From assembly GCA_011371465.1 (NCBI GenBank), contig DRQL01000355.1, positions 1 to 7,466 on the forward strand: a stretch of DNA of 7,466 nt. The letters are read 5' to 3'. The notes under the pieces were generated by a model that had not been told where the DNA came from, did no database searches, and was given only the letters and a program-made list of their open reading frames with translations. Shown here piece after piece: positions 1-5,133 of the stretch. Each line of letters begins with the position of its first letter. The first letter of the stretch is position 1. This DNA comes from Gammaproteobacteria bacterium. Lineage in GTDB: Bacteria; Pseudomonadota; Gammaproteobacteria; DSM-19610. The position numbers and the translations under genes are program-made.

Positions 1-618
1 CCGGGGCAGCGGCTGGAGTGTGTCATCGAGGGCGACCCGGCCGTATTCCGCGACAACGGCAGGCCCGCGGTGTTCGTCACCGCCCACCTGGCCAACTGGG
101 AACTCGCCGCAGGCGCCGTCGTGCAGCAAGGCGTGCCGTTGAGCGTGGTCTACACCCGCCTGCAGAATCCCTGGATGGACCGGCTCCTGTACCGGGCCCG
201 CACGGCGCTCGGATGTGGACTGGTAGAGCGCGACCAGGCCGCGCGCGAACTGCTGCGCTGCCTGAAAAAAGGCACTTCCGTGGGCCTGCTGGTCGACCAG
301 CGCGTCGACTCGGGAGAACCGGTCCCCTTTTTCGGGCGGGATATGCTGACCTCGACCACCCCGGCCCTGCTGGCGCTGCGCTTTGACTGTGACCTGATCC
401 CCGTCCAGATCCAGCGTCTGCACGGTGCGCGCTACCGGGTGATCTTTCACCAGCCGGTCGTCGCCGACCGTGACGATGCCGGGAACGCCGAAAAAATCCT
501 TGAAATCACCAGAAAGATCAATACGTTGTTTGAATCCTGGATCCGCGAGCGACCACAGGAATGGATGTGCACCAAGCGCCGCTGGCCCAAGGACCGGCCA
601 AATCCCGGGGGCAACTGA
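1..618 (+). CDS. LpxL/HtrB-type lysophospholipid acyltransferase, C-terminal part (5' end outside window)
   Basis: The frame is open from base 1 to the TGA at 616-618, giving 205 residues with no start, so the gene is cut by the window edge. Members of this family transfer an acyl chain to lipid A or a related lipid at the inner face of the cytoplasmic membrane. The visible residues AHLANWEL contain the catalytic HX4D/E motif (His at bases 85-87, Glu at 100-102). A later LLVDQRVDSGEPVPFFG stretch matches the DQ...VPFFG block of the family, and the C-terminal PQEWMCTKRRWP resembles the usual QWxWxHRRW ending. In full-length members of about 300 residues the HX4D motif sits near residue 130, so roughly 100 N-terminal residues are missing. 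The sulfotransferase frame opens inside its last 58 bases, suggesting an operon. Whether it acts on lipid A or on another lipid cannot be told; the family assignment is firm. Confidence 0.88.
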   Translation, partial: PGQRLECVIEGDPAVFRDNGRPAVFVTAHLANWELAAGAVVQQGVPLSVVYTRLQNPWMDRLLYRARTALGCGLVERDQAARELLRCLKKGTSVGLLVDQRVDSGEPVPFFGRDMLTSTTPALLALRFDCDLIPVQIQRLHGARYRVIFHQPVVADRDDAGNAEKILEITRKINTLFESWIRERPQEWMCTKRRWPKDRPNPGGN

Positions 619-1679
619 GGTCTGGCCGCCCTGAATATCACCGGCTGTTCAAAAATGATCTCACCGCCACTTCCCTATATAATGCGCTGCCGTACACGCC
701 CTCCTGGATCCCCCGAGTGTTATTCACCGACAAAGACAACGCCCGCAAAGCCCTCATCATCGGCCCCACGGCCGTGCTGCCGCGCCCGCTACGCGTAGCG
801 GTACGCCGCAAACTGCTCGGCAACCTGGAAGTCAGTATTGCCCGTCGTTCCCGGCTGATCATCGTCGCCCACCCCAAGAGCGGCAACACCTGGCTCAAGG
901 TCATGCTGACGCGCCTGTACGGCATCCGTCACGGCATCGCGCCGGAAGATTTTGCCCGCTACCCGGCACTCGCCGACCGCAACCCGGAGATTCCCCGCTT
1001 CGCCGCCACCAATGGCTGGTACAGCTATGAACGCGCAGTGGGCGATCTGCTGACACCGGAAGCCCCGGACTCGGAACTCAAGCACAAACCGGTGGTGCTG
1101 CTGGCGCGCAACCCGCTCGATATCGCCGTATCCTGGTATTTCCAGTTCACCAAACGCCAGTCCGCCCACAAGCAGGAATTGATCAATGCCACCCTCGCTC
1201 ACCCGGTTGATCGCAGCCGCATCGAGATGTGGGATTTTGTCCGCCACAGCGACATCGGCCTGCTGTCACTGATCGATTTCCTGAACTACTGGGCACACAA
1301 CCTGGCCGCGCTGGACAACACCCTGCTCACCAGCTACGAAGCCCTGCGCGCGGACCCGGCCGCGGTACTGCAACAGATCACCGCACTGATGGGCGACTGT
1401 TTCAGCGACGAGGAAATCCGGCAGGCGGTCGAGTTCGGTTCTTTCGACAACCTGCGAAAACTGGAGAGCGAGGGCTTTTTCCGCTCCGGCGGCCTCACCC
1501 TGCGCAACCCGAAGGACCCGGAAAGCTTCAAGGTCCGCCGTGCCAAGGTCGGTGGTTACCGCGACTACTTCAGCGCCGAACAGGCGGACGAACTGGAAGC
1601 CCTGGTGCGCGACCGCCTGTCACCCGCGCTCGGTTACAACGACCACCCGGGCACACAGACCAGCAGTGCCGCCGTCTGA
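561..1679 (+). CDS. PAPS-dependent sulfotransferase
   Basis: This protein of up to 372 residues should move sulfate from PAPS to a hydroxyl of a small molecule, lipid or glycan. The 5'-phosphosulfate loop is HPKSGNTW (residues 104-111). The 3'-phosphate site is RNPLDIAVSW, with Arg183 and Ser191 at the canonical spacing of eight. The C-terminal PAPS-binding motif appears as RRAKVGGYRDYF (326-337), where the usual GDW is replaced by GGY. The start is uncertain. ATG 561 has AGGA directly against it, GTG 567 has the same AGGA at a proper six-base spacing, and GTG 717 would remove about 50 poorly sulfotransferase-like residues and lies just after a TATAAT. The outermost start is given. The frame overlaps the upstream acyltransferase by 58 bases and the downstream gene by 14. 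A second sulfotransferase with a similar C-terminus ends at 7261 on the other strand. The substrate is unknown; the neighbours suggest an envelope glycolipid. Confidence 0.88.
   Translation: MDVHQAPLAQGPAKSRGQLRSGRPEYHRLFKNDLTATSLYNALPYTPSWIPRVLFTDKDNARKALIIGPTAVLPRPLRVAVRRKLLGNLEVSIARRSRLIIVAHPKSGNTWLKVMLTRLYGIRHGIAPEDFARYPALADRNPEIPRFAATNGWYSYERAVGDLLTPEAPDSELKHKPVVLLARNPLDIAVSWYFQFTKRQSAHKQELINATLAHPVDRSRIEMWDFVRHSDIGLLSLIDFLNYWAHNLAALDNTLLTSYEALRADPAAVLQQITALMGDCFSDEEIRQAVEFGSFDNLRKLESEGFFRSGGLTLRNPKDPESFKVRRAKVGGYRDYFSAEQADELEALVRDRLSPALGYNDHPGTQTSSAAV
678..683 (+). promoter_or_regulatory. Possible internal promoter, perfect -10 TATAAT
   Basis: TATAAT matches the sigma-70 -10 consensus exactly and lies in a locally AT-rich patch of otherwise GC-rich DNA. 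At a 17-base spacing the upstream hexamer (655-660, ATGATC) is a poor -35, so this would be a weak or factor-dependent promoter. Transcription would begin near 690. That would suit a sulfotransferase starting at GTG 717, but also falls inside the longer reading frame. A chance match is possible. Confidence 0.3.
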
Positions 1680-2793
1680 ATCACAGCCCCGCATCTGGTT
1701 GCTGCTGGGCGACAAAAAGGGCGACAACGGCCAGGTAGAGACCATCGCCGAGGCGCTGCAGTCCATGCTCGGCTGGCACTGTGAGTTGAAACGCATCAAG
1801 GTGCTGGAACCTTTTGTGTTCGGCAAAGCGAAAGTCGGGCCGACGCTCTACCATATCGACCGCGAACGCAGCGACCCCTTGCAGGCGCCCTGGCCGGACC
1901 TGGTCATCACGGTCGGCCGCAGCCCGGCCAACGTGGCCCTCTGGGTACAGCAACAGTCCGGCGGCCACAGCAAAATCGTGCTGGTCGGCAAACCCTCCGG
2001 CCTGATGGAACGCTTTGACCTGATTGTCATCAGCACGGAAATCCTGCTCGCGCCCTACCCCAATGTACTGCGCATATCGATGCCGCTGATGCGTATCGAC
2101 GCAGACGCTGTGCAGCAGGCGGCACGGGAGTGGACGGCAAGATTCGCTGACCTGCCACGCCCGCTGATCGCCATCATGGTCGGCGGGCCCACCAACCCTT
2201 TTGTCTACAACGACGCTGTAACCGACCGCCTGATCGAAGCCGCACGCGCCGTCTGCGCCGAAGGCGGAACCCCCTACCTCACCACCAGCCGCCGCACCCC
2301 GCCCGCCGTGGTTGAACGGCTGAAAAGCGGTCTGCCCGCCGAGGCACGGCTGTTTGCCTGGTCCGCCGAAGCCGGCGACAACCCCTACATGGGGCTGTTG
2401 GGGCTTGCCGACCGTTTTATCGTGACCGGCGACAGCATCTCGATGATGGTCGAGGTGACACGGCTGGGCAAACCGCTGGCCATTCTGCCGCTGCCCTGCG
2501 GCCTGCTCGGCAGCCTGGATCAGCTGCGCCGTTCGCTGGCACGCTGGCTGTTCAACCCCGGCAACGGCGGCCGGCGCGACCGACTGCGCGCCTGGCTGGC
2601 ACGACTGGTGTATCACTCGCGTTTCATCCGCCATACCCGGCACTACCCGGGTTTTCACCAGAAGCTGGTCGACCTGCAACTCGCCACCTGGTACGGGGAA
2701 ACGCCGCGCGCGCCCACCGGACGCTATCCTGATGACGTCAGCATCGTGGTCGGGCGTATCCGCTCCCTGCCGGCTGACCGGCCGACGGATTAA
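1666..2793 (+). CDS. ELM1/GtrOC1-family putative glycosyltransferase (mitochondrial-fission ELM1-like domain)
   Basis: The 375-residue protein matches the ELM1 family (PF06258), named after a plant mitochondrial fission factor. Bacterial members are regarded as putative GT-B-like glycosyltransferases. Family marks are the N-terminal LLLGDKKGDNGQ (residues 12-23), VITVGRSPAN, IAIMVGGPTNPF, TTSRRTP (from residue 206) and VTGDSISMMVE (around 253-261, Asp256/Ser257), close to the TxDSxSMxxEA motif of the family. The strong ending with GKPLAILPLP resembles nucleotide-sugar-binding C-domains. The frame is open much further upstream, but family proteins begin a few residues before the GDKxGDN motif, so GTG 1666 is chosen. 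It has no clear ribosome-binding site and overlaps the sulfotransferase stop by 14 bases, so translation is probably coupled. No signal peptide is visible, so it is probably cytoplasmic or membrane-associated. The sugar and acceptor are unknown; the neighbouring genes favour a surface glycolipid. Confidence 0.85.
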   Translation: MPPSESQPRIWLLLGDKKGDNGQVETIAEALQSMLGWHCELKRIKVLEPFVFGKAKVGPTLYHIDRERSDPLQAPWPDLVITVGRSPANVALWVQQQSGGHSKIVLVGKPSGLMERFDLIVISTEILLAPYPNVLRISMPLMRIDADAVQQAAREWTARFADLPRPLIAIMVGGPTNPFVYNDAVTDRLIEAARAVCAEGGTPYLTTSRRTPPAVVERLKSGLPAEARLFAWSAEAGDNPYMGLLGLADRFIVTGDSISMMVEVTRLGKPLAILPLPCGLLGSLDQLRRSLARWLFNPGNGGRRDRLRAWLARLVYHSRFIRHTRHYPGFHQKLVDLQLATWYGETPRAPTGRYPDDVSIVVGRIRSLPADRPTD

Positions 2794-2828
2794 CGGCTTG
2801 TTGATCAAACGCAATAATCCCGCGATTC

Positions 2829-2852
2829 CCGGCAGCAGGATGCTACCGCCGG
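2829..2852 (+). other. Imperfect stem-loop downstream of the ELM1-family gene
   Basis: CCGGC (2829-2833) pairs with GCCGG (2848-2852), and AGCA (2834-2837) with TGCT (2841-2844), leaving a GGA loop and an ACC bulge. It lies 35 bases after the stop codon. Only three Ts follow, some distance away (TGAAATTT), so it is a weak terminator candidate at best. It could instead protect the 3' end of the upstream transcript. Confidence 0.3.
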
Positions 2853-2858
2853 TGAAAT

Positions 2859-2908
2859 TTCCGTGTGATAATGGAAACCGGTTCCGTGTCGCCGTAGTCG
2901 AACACGGA
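2859..2908. repeat. Operator-like repeats around the oxygenase promoter
   Basis: TTCCGTGT occurs at 2859-2866 and again at 2882-2889, 23 bases apart. The inverted form ACACGGA lies at 2902-2908. The first copy overlaps the TG extension of the -10 candidate and the second lies just past the expected start of transcription. The second and third could also pair in RNA as a 7-bp stem with a 12-base loop. This arrangement could be protein-binding sites or a leader hairpin; with eight-base repeats, chance is not excluded. Confidence 0.3.
2864..2872 (+). promoter_or_regulatory. Candidate extended -10 promoter for the oxygenase gene
   Basis: TGTGATAAT combines the TGn extension with GATAAT (2867-2872), one mismatch from TATAAT. 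No good -35 is seen 16-18 bases upstream, which is common for extended -10 promoters. The start point would fall near 2879, within the palindrome AACCGGTT (2876-2883), leaving a leader of about 55 bases before ATG 2935. Confidence 0.4.
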
Positions 2909-2934
2909 TAGCGGCTTTCCGCAGGACATGGCGC

Positions 2935-3570
2935 ATGGCAATTCTGGACCTGACAAACTTCGAGAATGCACCGTTGCAACACGACCCCTTCGAGTTCGTC
3001 GTGGCGCAGGGCGTAATGAGTCCGGAAGCCATCGAAGCGCTGAACCGGGACTACCCCGCCATCGATCTGCCAGCCAACTACAATCCCGAAGACCTCGAGT
3101 ACGGACCCAGCTTCCGGCAATTGCTGGACGAACTCAACAGCGCGGAATTCGACTCCATTATCGAAAGCAAGTTCGGCGTCGACCTGGAAGGCACGGAAAA
3201 AACCATCACCGTGCGCAAGTATTCGGAAATGAGCGATGGCAATATCCACACCGACCACTGGAGCAAGATCATCACCGTGTTGATCTATTTCAACCCGGAG
3301 TGGACCCAGGAAGGCGGGCGGCTGCGCTTCCTGCGCTCCAAAGACGATATCGAGGACTACGCGGCCGAAATCATCCCGGTCGGTGGCAATATGCTGGCCT
3401 TCCGGCGCAGCAAAAACTCTTTCCACGGCTACAAGCGCTTCAAGGGCGAACGCCGCATGGTCCAGGTCAACTGGGTCAAGTCCAGCCGCTTTGCCTGGTA
3501 CGCGCAGCAACTGGCTCGTTTCGGCACCCACACCGGCAAGCGACTGTTGCGCATGACACAGGGGTCGTAA
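2935..3570 (+). CDS. 2-oxoglutarate/Fe(II)-dependent oxygenase, prolyl-4-hydroxylase-like fold
   Basis: The 211-residue protein carries the iron-binding triad of the 2OG-Fe(II) oxygenases: HTD (His105, Asp107) and the distal His164 in SFHGY. Arg173 in the GER motif is suited to bind the 2-oxoglutarate carboxylate. EGGRLRFL and GNMLAFRR are the usual strands between them. Such enzymes hydroxylate a C-H bond using O2 and 2-oxoglutarate, releasing succinate and CO2. There is no signal peptide, so it should act in the cytoplasm. ATG 2935 is supported by AGGAC at 2923-2927, seven bases upstream. The ATG at 2928 is out of frame. A promoter-like sequence and repeats precede it, so it may be transcribed apart from the ELM1-family gene. 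Its place between two putative glycosyltransferase genes suggests that it hydroxylates a sugar, acyl chain or other envelope component. It does not look like LpxO, which belongs to the aspartyl-hydroxylase branch. The substrate is unassigned. Confidence 0.85.
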   Translation: MAILDLTNFENAPLQHDPFEFVVAQGVMSPEAIEALNRDYPAIDLPANYNPEDLEYGPSFRQLLDELNSAEFDSIIESKFGVDLEGTEKTITVRKYSEMSDGNIHTDHWSKIITVLIYFNPEWTQEGGRLRFLRSKDDIEDYAAEIIPVGGNMLAFRRSKNSFHGYKRFKGERRMVQVNWVKSSRFAWYAQQLARFGTHTGKRLLRMTQGS

Positions 3571-3627
3571 ACGCGCGCCGTAACTCCACGGACACCTTGT
3601 CTGTCACCGTCATTGCGAGCGCAGCGC

Positions 3628-3645
3628 GATAATACGCTGTATTAT
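3628..3645 (+). promoter_or_regulatory. Promoter-like palindrome just upstream of the GT4 gene
   Basis: ATAATA (3629-3634) and TATTAT (3640-3645) form a perfect 6-bp inverted repeat around CGCTG. Both arms resemble -10 hexamers (GATAAT 3628-3633; TATTAT 3640-3645). Use of the second would place the transcript start near 3652, three bases before ATG 3655, giving a nearly leaderless message. That would fit the absence of a ribosome-binding site. No convincing -35 is seen at normal spacing. Confidence 0.35.
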
Positions 3646-3654
3646 TCTGTTCCC

Positions 3655-4911
3655 ATGACTGCACCCTCCACGCACCGCCTGTGTCTGGCCTCACCGGTGT
3701 TCTATCCCACCTACGGTGGTTCCCAGCGACGCTTCATGAGTTACCTGCCGGGCCTGCGCGAACGCGGGCTGGACATCCGCGTCTACACCGGCACACCCAA
3801 TGCCAAGGAAATGTCGGCCGAGGAAACCGCGCTGTGGGGTGACTGCCCGACCGGTGAGTTCATGCCCACCACCGAAGTGGCGGGGGTACCGGTACACCGC
3901 GTCAAGCTGCCGGACAAAAAAGGCGCCGCACGCACCCAAACCTATAACGACCGGCTGCTGGAGTACTGCCGCATACCGGAGTACCGTCCCGACGTGATCC
4001 AGATGGTCGGACCACTGAAACCCATGTCCATGCCCCTGCTGCGGCAATTGCAGGACATGGGTATCAAGCTGATCTACGCCGTTACCATCGCGCCGCCCGA
4101 GCCGAGCAAAAAAAAATGGTTCAAACGCTCGCATTCCAGGGGTGACGAGGCCGCACTCTTCAACCTGCTGGACTGTATTGTCACCAACAACACCCCCTTG
4201 CGCGACTTCGTGCAGACCACCGGGGTCACCACCCGTATCGAGGTCATTGCCAACGGCGTCGACCTGGAACGCTTCTACCCGGCACGCTCCCCCGCGGACC
4301 GGGATCCGCTGCGAACCCGGCTCGGCATCGCCCCGGACGACATCATGATCACCAGCATCGGCGGCATCAGTCCGCGCAAGGGCAGCGACCTGATGGTCGA
4401 AGCCTGGGCGCAGCTTGCCGCTGAATTCCCCAACCTCCACCTGGTACTGATCGGGCCGCGCAAGGACCTCGAACAACCCAAGCTGAAAAAATTCAGGCGC
4501 CGGATGGAAAAATCGATCCGCCGTTCGGGTGCGCCCGGGCGCGTGCATTTCACCGGTCTGGTGGACAATGTAGAGGACTACCAGCGCGCAACCGACATCC
4601 TGGTCCTGCCCTCGGAACGCGAGGGCATGCCCAACGCGGTACTCGAGGCCATGGCTTCACGGGCAGCGGTCATCATGACACCGTACAAGGGCCTGTGCAG
4701 CGACATGGGTGAAGCAGGAATCCATTACCTGCTCAGCGAACGCAACAGCGGCGCACTGGCGACGGCCGTGCGGCAGCTGGTTGAAAACCCGGAACGACGG
4801 CTGGAACTGGCCGTGCGGGGCTTTGAGCGGATCAGGGATACCCTGAGCCTGGACAAAAGCCTGGACCGCTACGCCGCTTTGTACCACGAACTTGCAGAAA
4901 CAGGTCGGTGA
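3655..4911 (+). CDS. Glycosyltransferase family 4 (GT-B fold) protein
   Basis: This 418-residue protein has the two-domain GT-B layout of retaining GT4 enzymes, which transfer a sugar from a nucleotide-sugar to a glycan or lipid acceptor. The N-terminal domain opens with the acceptor-side loop YPTYGGSQRRF. The linker carries NGVDLERFYP (from Asn200). The C-terminal domain has ISPRKGSDLMVEAW, with the donor-phosphate-contacting Lys at 242. The EX7E motif is EGMPNAVLE (Glu323 to Glu331). The length is typical. ATG 3655 is chosen because homology-like sequence begins at RLCLASPVFYPTYGG; an upstream TTG at 3613 would add 14 unlikely residues. No ribosome-binding site is visible. There are no membrane segments, so it should act at the cytoplasmic face of the membrane. 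The codons AGC AAA AAA AAA TGG make a nine-A run (4108-4116), a possible slippage site. The final Gly-Arg-stop lies inside a repeat element. Donor and acceptor are unknown; the context suggests envelope glycan assembly. Confidence 0.9.
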   Translation: MTAPSTHRLCLASPVFYPTYGGSQRRFMSYLPGLRERGLDIRVYTGTPNAKEMSAEETALWGDCPTGEFMPTTEVAGVPVHRVKLPDKKGAARTQTYNDRLLEYCRIPEYRPDVIQMVGPLKPMSMPLLRQLQDMGIKLIYAVTIAPPEPSKKKWFKRSHSRGDEAALFNLLDCIVTNNTPLRDFVQTTGVTTRIEVIANGVDLERFYPARSPADRDPLRTRLGIAPDDIMITSIGGISPRKGSDLMVEAWAQLAAEFPNLHLVLIGPRKDLEQPKLKKFRRRMEKSIRRSGAPGRVHFTGLVDNVEDYQRATDILVLPSEREGMPNAVLEAMASRAAVIMTPYKGLCSDMGEAGIHYLLSERNSGALATAVRQLVENPERRLELAVRGFERIRDTLSLDKSLDRYAALYHELAETGR

Positions 4912-4942
4912 CAGAAGGCAATCATTTTCATTTGTCACCGAC
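4894..4942. repeat. Hairpin element, copy A
   Basis: GTCGGTGACA (4904-4913) is the exact inverse of TGTCACCGAC (4933-4942), with a 19-base loop. Bases 4894-4942 match 5074-5122 in direct orientation with five mismatches over 49 positions, including most of the loop. The GT4 stop codon (4909-4911) lies in its left arm. Unlike copy B, the outer GG/CC pairs are lost and no T run follows, so it should terminate less well. Confidence 0.75.
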
Positions 4943-4968
4943 TCGAATGGCATTACTTAAGGCGCTTT

Positions 4969-4998
4969 GTCGGATTACGCTGCGCTAATCCGACCTAC
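4969..4998 (-). repeat. REP-like palindrome, minus orientation
   Basis: GTCGGATTA (4969-4977) pairs perfectly with TAATCCGAC (4986-4994) around CGCTGCGC, followed by CTAC. Read on the minus strand it is GTAG then the hairpin, the form typical of REP elements mobilised by REP-associated tyrosine transposases. Its partner lies at 5031-5060 in the opposite orientation. The E. coli REP also starts with GTAG. Confidence 0.7.
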
Positions 4999-5030
4999 CA
5001 AGTACCAGGTAAAGCCAACGACAATGTTAC

Positions 5031-5060
5031 GTAGGTTGGGTTAGCGCAGCGTAACCCAAC
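5031..5060 (+). repeat. REP-like palindrome, plus orientation
   Basis: GTAG (5031-5034) precedes GTTGGGTTA (5035-5043), the core GCGCAGCG and TAACCCAAC (5052-5060), a perfect 9-bp stem. The core is the reverse complement of that at 4978-4985, so the pair forms a BIME-like inverted arrangement with 32 bases between the GTAG ends. The heptamer ACAATGT occurs just before (5021-5027) and overlapping the end (5059-5065). Confidence 0.7.
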
Positions 5061-5077
5061 AATGTCGGAATAAGCAG

Positions 5078-5130
5078 AAAGGGGTCGGTGACAAAAAGCA
5101 ATCATTCTCATTTGTCACCGACCCCTTTTT
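5078..5130. terminator. Hairpin element, copy B: likely bidirectional terminator
   Basis: Bases 5078-5095 and 5111-5128 are perfect 18-bp inverted arms (AAAGGGGTCGGTGACAAA on the left) with a 15-base loop. TTTTT at 5126-5130 follows the GC-rich stem in the plus direction, a good Rho-independent terminator for the GT4 transcript. In the minus direction it begins within a few bases of the mipA-like stop and ends with TTT, so it could stop that transcript too. The same hairpin family, in weaker form, occurs at 4894-4942. Confidence 0.7.
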
Positions 5131-5133
5131 AAC

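Noticed and set aside
1540..1665. Extension of the ELM1-family protein upstream to 1540
   Set aside because: This would overlap the conserved sulfotransferase PAPS motif region by 140 bases with residues unlike the family; GTG 1666 sits where family proteins begin.
1681..3531. A 616-codon open frame on the minus strand across the ELM1-family and oxygenase genes
   Set aside because: It runs antisense to two clear genes and across their gap, has no recognisable domain, and its low-complexity Asp/Val/Gln/Gly-rich content is typical of the shadow frame in GC-rich DNA.
3613..3654. TTG 3613 as the start of the GT4 protein
   Set aside because: The added 14 residues run through the promoter-like palindrome, there is no ribosome-binding site, and GT4 similarity begins after ATG 3655.
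3691..4548. A 285-codon minus-strand frame inside the GT4 gene
   Set aside because: It mirrors the GT4 coding strand, shows no motif and lacks a supported start.
4894..5122. The outer direct repeats as ends of an insertion sequence
   Set aside because: The enclosed segment of about 130 bases has no coding capacity, and the repeats are direct copies of a self-contained hairpin rather than terminal inverted repeats.
4894..5130. The repeated palindromes as a CRISPR array
   Set aside because: There are only two direct copies, with an internal loop and no regular spacers, and no cas gene is present.
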